Shown: one piece after another, positions 8,291-17,320 of the stretch
Layout of the letters: every line of letters starts with the position of its first letter
Position numbering within the stretch: position 1 is the first letter of the stretch
NCBI GenBank assembly: GCA_045613945.1
Contig: JAZLBZ010000052.1
Coordinates: forward strand, 1 to 64,000
Source: HGM04593 sp045613945
Lineage (GTDB): Bacteria; Bacteroidota; Bacteroidia; Bacteroidales; Bacteroidaceae
Direction of reading: 5' to 3'
Length of the DNA stretch: 64,000 nt
Translations under genes and position numbers: made by a program
Notes under the pieces: model-generated
What the model was told of the DNA's origin: nothing
What the model saw: the letters and a program-made list of their open reading frames with translations, nothing else
The model's database searches: none

Positions 8291-8340
8291 GTCTGTTGAA
8301 AAAATATTGTCTTGATAACTCTATCTGTGATTCTAGTTAG

Positions 8341-8348
8341 CAAAGATA
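8341..8348 (-). promoter_or_regulatory. -7 promoter element of the 261-residue protein gene
   Basis: On the minus strand TATCTTTG fits TAnnTTTG and lies about 50 bp before the ATG at 8290. No clear -33 element. Confidence 0.45.
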
Positions 8349-8467
8349 AAAAAATATTTTATTTCCTTTTTATTTTGCTATGAAATGAAAAATATCTTCT
8401 GCAATGGCCGGGGTTGCGCAAATTTTATTTAACTTAACACCGGAAAACAAAAACAGAACTACTTTAT

Positions 8468-10150
8468 ATGAACCGTATTTACAGACGATTGAAAAAAATG
8501 AGGGAGAAGTATATCGATACATTGGCAAAACTGTATGATTACTCTACCGCCGTATACTCAAAGAAGACATATACACAGTGGTACGATACAAAGGAGGGCT
8601 CTTATACCTATGCCACCTTCAAGAACCAGTGTGACGCTCTCTCAAAGGTGCTCACGCAGTATGGCATTGGAGCGGGCGACAAGGTGGCAATCCTCTCCAC
8701 AAATATGCCCAACTGGTCTGTGGCTTTCTTTGCTACAGTGGTCTTTGGACGCATATCAATACCCATACTGCCCGATAGTTCGGAGAACGAGGTGACAAAC
8801 ATCATCAATCACTCCGAGAGCAAGGTGCTCTTTGTGGCAAAGAAGATGATTGGCAAGGTGTCAAAGGATATAATTGACAAGATGACGCTTGTCATTGAAC
8901 TCGATACGCTTGAGATTATAAAGGCCGACGAGGAGAAGTTTACCTGTGACGGCCGTACATCGGTCCCGACACCCGATGAGATTGCCACAATCATATACAC
9001 TTCGGGCACGACAGGCAGCGCAAAGGGCGTTGTTCTCAGTCACCGAAACCTGGCATCGAATGTGATTACCTGCTACCACTCGTGCAAGCGCGGCGAGAAG
9101 GACCGCTGGCTCTCGCTGCTGCCAATGGCACATACGCTTGAGATGACGCTTGGCATGCTCTATCCAATGTATACAGGCTCCACAGTCTACTATCTGCCCA
9201 AGCCGCCGGCTGCACCGCTGCTACTGAAGGCGATGAAGGTGGTAAAGCCCACAACAATGCTCACTGTGCCAATGATTATTGAAAAGGTATACAAGAACAG
9301 CGTGCTGCCGACAATAAAGAAGAGCCGTACGCTCTCATGGATGAACAAGCATATGCATGGACTAATGTGCCGCATCATTGGCATGAAGTTGAAAAAGACT
9401 TTTGGCGGTTGCATAAGTTTCTACGGCATTGGCGGTGCAAAACTCGACCCCGAGGTTGAGAAGTTCTTGCTTGCAGCCCGTTTCCCATATGCGATTGGTT
9501 ATGGATTGACCGAGACTTCGCCGTTGTTGGGCTATGCAATGTCGGGGTGGAGGAGTGTAGGTTCCTTCGGCTATCCGGTGTACAATGTGCAGTTGAAACT
9601 GCATAATGTTGACCCGGAGACCGGCGAGGGTGAGATTGTTGCAAAAGGTCCCAACGTGATGCTGGGATACTACAAGGATCCTGTGCGTACAAGGAGCGTC
9701 TTTACCGAGGACGGTTGGTTCCGTACTAGTGACATTGCTGTACAGGATGAGAAGGGACGTTTCTACATCAAGGGACGCAATAGCAATATGATACTTGGCC
9801 CTTCGGGCGAGAATATCTACCCCGAGGAGATTGAGAATGTGCTGAACAACGTTGAGGGCGTGGGTGAGTCTATTGTTGTTGAGCGTAACGGCCGTCTTGT
9901 GGCGCTGGTGGCTCCAACAGATGATTTCATCCAGTGGAACCAGGAGGGCGAGGACAGGTTCTATGAGAAACTTGACCGCTGGAAGGCTAAGATCCTTAGC
10001 ATCACCAACAAGAATGTGAACAAATCGTCACAGGTGAGTTCGGTAGAGGTTATGAAGGAGCCTTTTGAAAAGACTGCCACACAAAAGATCAGACGTTTCA
10101 AGTACAAGGATTCTGCCCCCACTGTCGAGGAGGAGAAGAAAGATAAATAA
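8468..10150 (+). CDS. AMP-forming acyl-CoA synthetase (long-chain fatty acid-CoA ligase type)
   Basis: 560 residues, the usual length for FadD-type ligases. The P-loop YTSGTTGSAKG lies at 177-187, the adenylate-binding YGLTETSPL in the middle, GWFRTSDIA further on, and the hinge IKGRNSNMILGPSGENIYPEE near 430-450. It would activate a fatty acid to acyl-AMP and acyl-CoA at the inner membrane surface. The C-terminal catalytic Lys is probably in ATQKIRRFKY. An alternative start is the ATG at 8501 (MREKYIDTLAKLYD), preceded by an A-rich tract; I keep 8468. It stands alone, ending in a strong terminator. Confidence 0.9.
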   Translation: MNRIYRRLKKMREKYIDTLAKLYDYSTAVYSKKTYTQWYDTKEGSYTYATFKNQCDALSKVLTQYGIGAGDKVAILSTNMPNWSVAFFATVVFGRISIPILPDSSENEVTNIINHSESKVLFVAKKMIGKVSKDIIDKMTLVIELDTLEIIKADEEKFTCDGRTSVPTPDEIATIIYTSGTTGSAKGVVLSHRNLASNVITCYHSCKRGEKDRWLSLLPMAHTLEMTLGMLYPMYTGSTVYYLPKPPAAPLLLKAMKVVKPTTMLTVPMIIEKVYKNSVLPTIKKSRTLSWMNKHMHGLMCRIIGMKLKKTFGGCISFYGIGGAKLDPEVEKFLLAARFPYAIGYGLTETSPLLGYAMSGWRSVGSFGYPVYNVQLKLHNVDPETGEGEIVAKGPNVMLGYYKDPVRTRSVFTEDGWFRTSDIAVQDEKGRFYIKGRNSNMILGPSGENIYPEEIENVLNNVEGVGESIVVERNGRLVALVAPTDDFIQWNQEGEDRFYEKLDRWKAKILSITNKNVNKSSQVSSVEVMKEPFEKTATQKIRRFKYKDSAPTVEEEKKDK

Positions 10151-10199
10151 TCGCTTTCCCGCAGAACTAAAGTGCGGTTTAAGGTGTTATTAATGCAAT

Positions 10200-10242
10200 A
10201 GTCACCTGCAGCACTTGCAAGTGCCGCAGGTGACTGTTTTTT
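10200..10242 (+). terminator. Terminator after the acyl-CoA synthetase
   Basis: AGTCACCTGC (10200-10209) pairs with GCAGGTGACT (10226-10235), with inner GCA/TGC pairing, followed by six T residues. Confidence 0.85.
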
Positions 10243-10275
10243 GTATCCATTTACAAACCTTAAACCGTTATAGTT

Positions 10276-10428
10276 ATGAGAAAACGCTATTTATCGCCTG
10301 TGGCAGAAAGCATTTGTATTCAAACAACAATTATTGCAGCCTCGGCGCCTGCCGCCAGAATGACGTTAAACCTCGAAGAGGGGGATACTGATACTGGGAA
10401 AGGTTCCTGGGGAAGTATCTGGGAGTGA
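10276..10428 (+). CDS. 50-residue microprotein of a Bacteroidales type
   Basis: An ATG-to-TGA frame beginning MRKRYLSPVAESICIQ and ending GSWGSIWE. Many Bacteroides and Prevotella genomes carry short proteins starting with a basic MKKKY-like stretch, then a P(E)xxxVxxxQ-like segment and an Ala/Ser/Gly tail; this resembles them. It is flanked by two terminators, so it is an isolated small transcription unit. There is no promoter I can name with confidence. Function unknown. Confidence 0.6.
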   Translation: MRKRYLSPVAESICIQTTIIAASAPAARMTLNLEEGDTDTGKGSWGSIWE

Positions 10429-10435
10429 AAGTAAA

Positions 10436-10467
10436 TTAGGGTGACCCGTTCTTTTGGGTCACCCTAA
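10436..10467. terminator. Bidirectional terminator between microprotein and beta-galactosidase
   Basis: TTAGGGTGACCC (10436-10447) and GGGTCACCCTAA (10456-10467) form a perfect 12-bp stem with an 8-nt loop. It lies between converging genes and can serve both strands. Confidence 0.8.
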
Positions 10468-10489
10468 TTCTTGTAATTATAAACTGTTA

Positions 10490-13400
10490 TTACTTTGCAA
10501 CAACAGGAGAGATGCGGAGTTTATAACTCATCTGCTCGTTTGGTACACGGTACTCTGGCAGTGTGCCTACATCGTAACCGCAAGATGCGTTACCGATACC
10601 GCGCATCCAAGCGTCGAGGTGGAGCACTGTGTATGGGCGCTTTGTCATCTCCCAGTAATGACCGGCTCTCATGAGATCCTCATCGGTGTATGGGAGTGCC
10701 GAGAAACTGACATTGCCTTCTGTCTCAATCTTCACACCCTGTCCGTTGTCATCAGTGAGCACAAGTTCACGCAAGCCCTCGCGGCTGCCGCTGCTCTGTG
10801 GCTTCACATAACGGTCGGCCATCTCGCCGTTAGCGCTTGTTGTGTAACGTCCAACAACTACACCGTCCTTGCGGTCTACGGTGTTCTCCCAGGGACCGTA
10901 TGCATAGTATGCCACGTTGCTAAATGAGTTGTCGATGTTGCAAACAAGGCCTGCACGGCGCAAGTCGCCGCTCTTTGGAATGAACTTGGCATCAACATCC
11001 ACAATACCTTGTGGATAGATGGTGTAGTTGATTTCTGTGTCGCAGATTGAACCCTTGCGCACTGTCTTTACAACAGTGTTGCCGTTCTCTTCGACAACGC
11101 TAATCGTGCCATTTGCTTCAAGGCCGTTTGCTGTCTGCGCCTGTGGCTTGCCAGCGTCTGGTCCGTAGTAGTCGTAACCTTGGCGGTCGTTCTCAATCCA
11201 ACGGTGGTTATCGTAGATGAATCCCTGGCCGTCGGCGATGATGTTCTTGCCACCGAATGCGAGTGCTGTGAGCTGTGCTGTCTCGGCATCAAATGTCAAC
11301 TGTACCTTGTCGTTGCCAATAACCGTCTCGTGGAGGGATGATGTGGCTGCAAGTGGAGCACCCTTTGACTTTATTGCAGCAAGCGGAGCGCGCTCGGCAA
11401 GTGTGAACTGTGCCATTGCAACCTCGTGGCCGGCAGGTGCGAATGTCTGTGCATTGCGGTATACGATATGAGCGTTGATGAGCAACTCGTCACCCTTCTT
11501 CAGGGCCTTGTTGATGCTGGCTTTCTTCACTGTAATCCATACCTTGCCTGTCTGTCCGCTCTCTGTGTAAGGGATTGGCGATTTGCCGGTGTATACGATA
11601 TTGCCATTTTTTACAATCTCATATATCATCTCAAACTCGTTGAGGTTGGTGAAGTTGTACTTGTTCTTCATTGCAATGGTAACAATACCGCCGTCGAACT
11701 CGGTGTTCACCTCGGGCATTGTAATGTCAATGAACTGGTGAGCAGCCTTCACCTCCTTGAGTTTAGCACTCTCCTCGCGTGTTGGAGGAATGATGCCGTT
11801 TGAGCAGAAGTTGCCCTGGTGAGGACCCGGATAGTCATAGCCTGTATGTATGCGGTAAACGCCTTCCTTCATCTCCTGTGGGTCGTAGATAGCCTGGTCA
11901 ACCCAATCCCAGATGCAGCCACCGATGCAAGAGTTCGATGCCTCAATCTTCTGCCAGTACTCCTTGAGGTTGCCGATGGCGTTACCCATAGCGTGAGCAT
12001 ACTCGCAGATGAACATTGGCTTGTCGAGGTCGTTGGTGTACTTGTCCATCCATGCCTGGCCGGGGTACATCTTTGAGTAGAAGTCGCTGAAGCGTCCGCC
12101 ACCATAATCGCCGCTTGAGCGTGTTCCCTCGTAGTGTACAGGGCGGCTGTCAAGGCGCTTAGCCTCGTCGTAGCAAGGACCGAAGTTGCTGCCGTTGCCT
12201 GCCTCGTTACCCAGGCTCCACATTACAACACTGGCGTGGTTGCGGTCGCGCAATACCATGCGGTTGATGCGGTCAACAAATGCCGGAATCCATGTCTTGC
12301 GGTCCGAGATACTCTGGTTTGCATGGTCCTCCAAGTCTGCCTCGTCGCAGCAGTAGAGGCCATAGTAGTCAAACATCGCATACATCTTTGCCGCGTTGGG
12401 GTAGTGGCTTGTACGTATTGTGTTGATGTTGTTCTGCTTCATGAGCTTGACATCCTGCAGCATTGACTCAGTTGTGACAGCGCGGCCATGTACAGGGTGT
12501 GTGTCGTGGCGGTTTACGCCCTTGAAGAATACTCTCTCGCCGTTGATATATACAAGTGAGTTCTTGATGACGATGTCGCGGAAACCATACTTTGTAGAGA
12601 ATGCCATCTCTTCGTTGTCCTCGTCATCGTACTGGATGATGCGTACGGTGTAGAGGTTTGGCTTCTCGGCACTCCACAACTTGAGGTTGAATACCTCGAG
12701 TTTGATTTCGCCGCTTGGAGATACAATCTTTGCCGCTGTGTTTACAACTGTAGACTCCTCGGCGGCAAGTTCGCCGTTTGGATCGAATATCTGCGCCTTC
12801 ACAGTCTTGAGACCTGGGATAAAGTCGCGGTTGTCAATCTCGAACTTGATGCTTACGTCTGCGCTGAAACGGTCGGCCGACATCTTGCTTGTGATGTAGT
12901 GGTCGCGAACAGCTGTCTTTGGCACGTTGTAGAGATATACATCGCGGAAGATACCGCTCATGCGGAACATGTCCTGGCACTCAAGGTATGAGCCGTCGCT
13001 CCAGCGGAATACCTGTACGGCAAGTTTGTTCTCGCCCTTCTGCATATAGTTGGTGATGTCGAACTCGGCAACGTTGTTTGCACCCTGTGTGTAGCCTACA
13101 TACTGGCCGTTGAGCCATACGAATGCAGCAGAGTAGATACCGCCAAAGTGAATGAATGTGCGTCGTCCGTCCCAATCCTCGGGAACCTCGAATGTGCGGA
13201 TGTATGAACCTACGGGGTTGATGCCGTATTTGCTGCCGTTGTCGTTGTAGCCCGGGCGTGCCTTGATGTATGGAGGTGTGTTGGCGTGTGGGTACTCTAC
13301 GTTGTTGTAGATTGGCTTGTCATATCCAAGCATCTCCCAGTTCGAAGGAACTGGAATCTCGTCCCATGCGCTTGCGTCAAAACCGGCCTCAAAGAAGTCG

Positions 13401-14533
13401 AGCGGGCGCTGTTCGGGTTCACTCACAAGGTTGAACTTCCATGTGCCGTTGAGGCTCATGTAGCGGTTGTTCACAGGCTCGGTCCAGGGAGTTGCGTAGT
13501 ACTCCTTGTCGGCAAGCATCTTGCTCACGTTGTCATATGGCATATATGTTGCCACTGCACGCTCCTTGTTCTCGGCGAACATGGTCTCGTCCTCCCAGTG
13601 TGGGGCATTGATCTTTGGCTTCTCAACTGCTGTAATGTTGAACCATGCATCCTTGTCTTTGGGGTCCTTCTCAACGAGCATCATGCGGCCATCCTTGACT
13701 GTGTACATCGTGCCCTCTTTGCCTGCCGATGTGATGAGGTATACGCCAGGCTGCTTTTCAACAGGCTCAAAATGGAACTTTGCATTGTTCCACTCGCCTG
13801 CCTTTGCCGGCCACTGGAGCAGATAGTCAATGCTTGGGTTGCCGCCGCCATCGTCAAAGTTAATGCCGTAGAATGAGTTCTCGATAGCAAATGTAAATAG
13901 GTCTATTGTCTTGATGCTCCAGTACTGTCCCTTGTTGCCGCTTACGGTGTCCTCGCACACGATGCGTGCGTTGTTCTCACCTGAATCGCCGTTGCCAAGT
14001 ACCTGGCCGGGCTTTGTAACGGGGCAAATCTGGTATGTAAGGTTGTCATCGAAACCGGCAACCTCCGAAGGCTGAATCTTGAACTTTGCAGCGCGCATGT
14101 TTGCCGCTCTCTCCTTCTTGATTACAATGAGTGTGCCACCCTTGCCCTTTGCCACAGCGAGTGTCGGGCTGTTTGCCGGGATGAGCATACCGTTCTCAAA
14201 CTTCCACAATTGCGCCTCGTCCGAGCCGTTGTTCTCGCCAACTTCAACAAGGTTGCCGTTGACACGCAGGGCGTTGTTGGTTACAGGATTTATGATGCGC
14301 CAGCTGCCCGACAGTTCCGAAATCTTCCAGTAGATAGAAGCATCTTCCTTGTCATAGTTGGCAAATCCTGCCATTTCTCCAATTTTCTCGGCAACGAGAT
14401 TCTCTGTCTCACCGGCACCATAGATATGGTACAGTTTGCCTTTCTCAAATGTCTCTTGAGCATTGCTGCTGAATGAGCACAGGAGTGCCACAGCAGTCAA
14501 TAGAAAGCATTTTTTCAATTGTTTGATTGACAT
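10490..14533 (-). CDS. Glycoside hydrolase family 2 beta-galactosidase with N-terminal lectin-like region
   Basis: 1347 residues with a signal peptide (about 1-25, cut near SSNAQ), so it is exported. Residues ~30-305 form an added ricin/beta-trefoil-like region (YHIYGAG, AQLWKFENG and repeats) absent from LacZ. The GH2 jelly-roll begins at ~355 (RYMSLNGTWKF), then the immunoglobulin-like domain, then the TIM barrel from ~660. The acid/base is Glu777 in SLGNEAGNG and the nucleophile Glu844 in ICEYAHAMGN. The C-terminal domains resemble DUF4981 and the LacZ small-subunit-like beta-sandwich. Likely reaction: release of terminal beta-galactose from glycans. Isolated gene with its own -7 box; location fits the glycan-degrading region to the right. 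Confidence 0.93.
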   Translation of the reverse strand: MSIKQLKKCFLLTAVALLCSFSSNAQETFEKGKLYHIYGAGETENLVAEKIGEMAGFANYDKEDASIYWKISELSGSWRIINPVTNNALRVNGNLVEVGENNGSDEAQLWKFENGMLIPANSPTLAVAKGKGGTLIVIKKERAANMRAAKFKIQPSEVAGFDDNLTYQICPVTKPGQVLGNGDSGENNARIVCEDTVSGNKGQYWSIKTIDLFTFAIENSFYGINFDDGGGNPSIDYLLQWPAKAGEWNNAKFHFEPVEKQPGVYLITSAGKEGTMYTVKDGRMMLVEKDPKDKDAWFNITAVEKPKINAPHWEDETMFAENKERAVATYMPYDNVSKMLADKEYYATPWTEPVNNRYMSLNGTWKFNLVSEPEQRPLDFFEAGFDASAWDEIPVPSNWEMLGYDKPIYNNVEYPHANTPPYIKARPGYNDNGSKYGINPVGSYIRTFEVPEDWDGRRTFIHFGGIYSAAFVWLNGQYVGYTQGANNVAEFDITNYMQKGENKLAVQVFRWSDGSYLECQDMFRMSGIFRDVYLYNVPKTAVRDHYITSKMSADRFSADVSIKFEIDNRDFIPGLKTVKAQIFDPNGELAAEESTVVNTAAKIVSPSGEIKLEVFNLKLWSAEKPNLYTVRIIQYDDEDNEEMAFSTKYGFRDIVIKNSLVYINGERVFFKGVNRHDTHPVHGRAVTTESMLQDVKLMKQNNINTIRTSHYPNAAKMYAMFDYYGLYCCDEADLEDHANQSISDRKTWIPAFVDRINRMVLRDRNHASVVMWSLGNEAGNGSNFGPCYDEAKRLDSRPVHYEGTRSSGDYGGGRFSDFYSKMYPGQAWMDKYTNDLDKPMFICEYAHAMGNAIGNLKEYWQKIEASNSCIGGCIWDWVDQAIYDPQEMKEGVYRIHTGYDYPGPHQGNFCSNGIIPPTREESAKLKEVKAAHQFIDITMPEVNTEFDGGIVTIAMKNKYNFTNLNEFEMIYEIVKNGNIVYTGKSPIPYTESGQTGKVWITVKKASINKALKKGDELLINAHIVYRNAQTFAPAGHEVAMAQFTLAERAPLAAIKSKGAPLAATSSLHETVIGNDKVQLTFDAETAQLTALAFGGKNIIADGQGFIYDNHRWIENDRQGYDYYGPDAGKPQAQTANGLEANGTISVVEENGNTVVKTVRKGSICDTEINYTIYPQGIVDVDAKFIPKSGDLRRAGLVCNIDNSFSNVAYYAYGPWENTVDRKDGVVVGRYTTSANGEMADRYVKPQSSGSREGLRELVLTDDNGQGVKIETEGNVSFSALPYTDEDLMRAGHYWEMTKRPYTVLHLDAWMRGIGNASCGYDVGTLPEYRVPNEQMSYKLRISPVVAK

Positions 14534-14649
14534 AGTGTTGTGTTTTATGGTTATTATTATAAAATACTTTTAAATGCTACAAACGAGCAAAATATAAAGC
14601 AATGCTTCAATATTTTACTGCGAGTGCAGTACATATTCGTGAAATATCA

Positions 14650-14657
14650 CAAAGATA
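14650..14657 (-). promoter_or_regulatory. -7 promoter element of the GH2 gene
   Basis: TATCTTTG on the minus strand fits TAnnTTTG and lies about 116 bp before the ATG, leaving a rather long leader. Confidence 0.45.
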
Positions 14658-14724
14658 TAAAGATATTTGTGAAATTTGGTTTTTCTGGACGAAAAGTTTT
14701 GATATTTTATGTGTTAAGGATTAT

Positions 14725-14763
14725 AAAACTGAAAGGTGAAAACTGAAAGGTGAAAACTGAAAG
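14725..14763. repeat. 14-bp tandem repeat (AAAACTGAAAGGTG), 2.8 copies
   Basis: Units start at 14725, 14739 and 14753, the last partial. The same motif recurs at 18510-18537 after kbl. It lies in the intergenic stretch 14534-14839, which otherwise holds only the GH2 promoter and the tdh terminator. Confidence 0.8.
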
Positions 14764-14781
14764 CACAGTTCCGGTAATAAT

Positions 14782-14817
14782 AAAAAAGACAGGCAACAAC
14801 AATAGTTGCTGCCTGTC
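14782..14817 (-). terminator. Terminator of tdh
   Basis: GACAGGCAAC and the matching TTGCTGCCTGTC form a stem over 14788-14817 with one mismatch; on the minus strand it is followed by six T residues. Confidence 0.75.
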
Positions 14818-14839
14818 AAATGATATTCTGTGCGTTGCT

Positions 14840-15796
14840 TTACTTGTTGACACGCTCGCGCAGGGTCTTTATCATATCCTGTGTCATAGAGTCGAGGTCG
14901 TAACTTGGCTTCCAGTCCCACTCGTTGCGTGCGCAACTGTCGTCCATCTTGTTTGGCCAAGAGTCGGCAATTGCCTGGCGAACAGGGTCGAACTCATAGT
15001 GCATCTTGAAGTCGGGGATGTACTTCTGGATAGACGCCTTGATGATTTCGGGGTCAAAACTCATTGATGCAACGTTGAAGGCATTGCGGTGTATGAGGCG
15101 TGTGGGGTCTGCATTCATAATGTCAACGGCTGCCTTCAGGGCATCGGGCATATACATCATATCCATGAATGTGCCGGCCTGAATGGGGCAGGCAAAATCC
15201 TCGCCCTTGACAGCGGCATAGTAAATCTCCACTGCGTAGTCGGTTGTTCCGCCGCCGGGCAGAGTCACGTTTGAGATGAGGCCCGGGAAACGTACCGCAC
15301 GTGTGTCAACGCCATACTTGGTGTAGTAGTAGTCGCTTAGCAACTCAGTTGCCACCTTTGTGACACCGTACATTGTCTTTGGGCGCTGGATGGTGTCCTG
15401 TGGTGTGTTGTCGCGTGGAGTGTTGGGACCGAACGAGCCAATTGAACTTGGTGTGAAGACGGCACACTTCTTCTCGCGCGCAATCTCAAGAATGTTGATG
15501 AGGCCGTTCATCTGTATGTCCCATGCCAACAGGGGCTTTGACTCGGCAACAGCTGACAGCAGTGCTGCAAGGTTGTATATGGTGTCAATCTTGTATTTCT
15601 CTACAATGTCGGCAAGTTGCTGGGCGTTCTTTACGTTGGCTTCCTCGGCAGGGCCGCTCTCGAGCAGAATGCCCTTTGGCTCGGCGCCTGGGATATATCC
15701 GGCAACGATATTGCCGTCCGGAATCATATTACGCAATTTCATTGTGAGTTCCGAACCAATCTGTCCGGTTGAACCGATGACAAGTACGTTTTTCAT
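14840..15796 (-). CDS. tdh: L-threonine 3-dehydrogenase, epimerase-like short-chain type
   Basis: 318 residues. NAD-binding motif GSTGQIG (8-14), a DxxxNLAALLS segment and the catalytic YxxxK pair (Tyr143, Lys147 in MYGVTK) define an extended short-chain dehydrogenase. RFPGLIS and TFMDMMYMPD, and the overall length, match the UDP-galactose-4-epimerase-like threonine dehydrogenases known from Flavobacterium, Cupriavidus and trypanosomes, unlike the zinc enzyme of E. coli. It oxidises L-threonine to 2-amino-3-ketobutyrate, the substrate of Kbl encoded 1.5 kb away. It has its own promoter and terminator. Confidence 0.9.
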   Translation of the reverse strand: MKNVLVIGSTGQIGSELTMKLRNMIPDGNIVAGYIPGAEPKGILLESGPAEEANVKNAQQLADIVEKYKIDTIYNLAALLSAVAESKPLLAWDIQMNGLINILEIAREKKCAVFTPSSIGSFGPNTPRDNTPQDTIQRPKTMYGVTKVATELLSDYYYTKYGVDTRAVRFPGLISNVTLPGGGTTDYAVEIYYAAVKGEDFACPIQAGTFMDMMYMPDALKAAVDIMNADPTRLIHRNAFNVASMSFDPEIIKASIQKYIPDFKMHYEFDPVRQAIADSWPNKMDDSCARNEWDWKPSYDLDSMTQDMIKTLRERVNK

Positions 15797-15842
15797 AAAC
15801 TATATGATTTTGTTTTTTTATTATCTTTTGCTGGAGTGCAAA

Positions 15843-15874
15843 CAAAGTTACTGCTAATTTCGCTATAGGTGCAA
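15843..15874 (-). promoter_or_regulatory. Promoter of tdh
   Basis: On the minus strand TTG at 15872-15874 and TAACTTTG at 15843-15850 are separated by 21 bp, a good -33/-7 pair about 47 bp before the ATG. Confidence 0.65.
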
Positions 15875-15905
15875 GTTTTTTATAATAAAATGTTACAAAA
15901 ATTAT

Positions 15906-17075
15906 CTAAAGCATAGCAAACAGGCTGAACATCAGGTAGCCGATGTAGTTGCCTACGGCATACCCCGCAAGGCCGTTGGTGATGCCTGTTACAATGACAT
16001 CCTTGTTTTTCATTGTTGCTGCTATCATGGGCACGCACACAGGGGAGTTGATGAGCGTGTTCGATGTTATGACTGCAGTGTCAGCGTCAATCCCCGAGAA
16101 TCTTGCGAGAATAATGGTCAGCAGCAGTGAACCAAAGATAATTGTTGCCTGGTAGAGCAGTATGTAAAGGCTCTGTTCCCAGTCTATGCTGCTCAGGTCG
16201 GCCATTGTGGCCATTACAAGGCAGAATACATATATCAGGTACATGCCGGCATCGTAACTCTTGTCCCACCGCTGCACCTCCTTCCAGTTTGTCAGCAGTA
16301 GCGAAAGGGTGGTGATGGAGAGGATGAGCGCTACAGTAGATATGCCATTCCCGCCTCCTGCAACAGTGCCAATGTAGACAGATATTCCCATGACAGCCAA
16401 CGAGGCAAGCAGGATTTTTACAAGTTGCAAAAGGCATTCCCTGCTGCCAAAATCCTTGTATGGGTTTTCATCGGTATACTCCTCAATACTTACGTTCTGC
16501 TCCTTGCTGCCATGTTTTCCCACAATGCGGCGCGCCAGCCTCACGCCGCCACCCATCAGCAGCATAAGGTAAAAGAATGACACAATGAGGTTACAGGTCG
16601 ATAGTATGACAAAATTCTCGGTACTCAGGCCCACCATCTGCTTTATTGCTGCAAGGTTTGCCGCGCCGCCAAGATACTGTCCTGTGAGCGCTGCCCCCAT
16701 CTTGTCGCTCTCTTCGCCAAGATGTCCTTTGAAAAGTATAAAGCCTATGAACGCAAACAGCGCAACAGAGAAAATACCAGCCACCAATGCTCCAAGCGAC
16801 CTGCCCAATGAGAATTTCCTGAAATTGCAGCCAAACAGCATCATTGGCAGTGCCAGTGGCACAAGTATCTCCGATATTGAGTTCTGGAAACCCGTCAGGC
16901 TTTTATGGGCATCGGGCGCCGAGGGCAGTATGCCAATGTTTGCAACAGCCACTCCCAGCAGATAAAGTGTCAGCACCGGTCCAATCTTGTTAAAGAACCT
17001 GTTCTTGCGGCATATGTAAAGCACGCCGGCTGGGGCAATAATGTAGAATATGAGTAAAAGGGTGTTTGTGAGCAT
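15906..17075 (-). CDS. DUF819 family membrane protein
   Basis: 389 residues from the ATG at 17075 (MLTNTLLLIFYIIAPAG). A longer frame reaching 17303 would put about 76 basic, low-similarity residues in front of the first membrane helix and would run across the -7 box, so I reject that start. About ten to eleven hydrophobic segments are visible. GAALTGQYLGGAANLAA and TSNTLINSPVCVPMIA are typical of the DUF819 (YjcL-like) family, which has a repeated membrane fold and no proven substrate. Its position between tdh and kbl suggests a link with threonine or a related amino acid, but this is inference. Confidence 0.85.
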   Translation of the reverse strand: MLTNTLLLIFYIIAPAGVLYICRKNRFFNKIGPVLTLYLLGVAVANIGILPSAPDAHKSLTGFQNSISEILVPLALPMMLFGCNFRKFSLGRSLGALVAGIFSVALFAFIGFILFKGHLGEESDKMGAALTGQYLGGAANLAAIKQMVGLSTENFVILSTCNLIVSFFYLMLLMGGGVRLARRIVGKHGSKEQNVSIEEYTDENPYKDFGSRECLLQLVKILLASLAVMGISVYIGTVAGGGNGISTVALILSITTLSLLLTNWKEVQRWDKSYDAGMYLIYVFCLVMATMADLSSIDWEQSLYILLYQATIIFGSLLLTIILARFSGIDADTAVITSNTLINSPVCVPMIAATMKNKDVIVTGITNGLAGYAVGNYIGYLMFSLFAML

Positions 17076-17127
17076 TGCTTGTTCATTATTGATAGTGTAC
17101 GGGGCATAAAAATACCCTTTTGCGTGC

Positions 17128-17135
17128 CAAAGGTA
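17128..17135 (-). promoter_or_regulatory. -7 promoter element of the DUF819 gene
   Basis: TACCTTTG on the minus strand, 52 bp before the ATG at 17075, supports that start. Confidence 0.55.
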
Positions 17136-17252
17136 TAATATTTTGTTAGAACATCGCTTGTCAAAGGGCTGCGAAATGCTCCTTGCGTGCTGCATTTGTG
17201 TGTGTGACGAAATATTTTCCCGTTCCCGATATGTATTTTGAATCAAAAAATG

Positions 17253-17260
17253 TACTTTTG
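17253..17260 (+). promoter_or_regulatory. -7 promoter element of kbl
   Basis: TACTTTTG fits TAnnTTTG and lies about 60 bp before the kbl ATG, divergent to the DUF819 promoter. Confidence 0.55.
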
Positions 17261-17320
17261 TAGACCGACGGGAGTTCTTCTCCCTTGTAATGATAATCAT
17301 CAACTAAAACAATATATATA

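Noticed and set aside
17076..17303. N-terminal extension of the DUF819 protein
   Set aside because: It would cover the -7 box at 17128-17135 and adds basic residues unlike the family, which starts at the first membrane helix.
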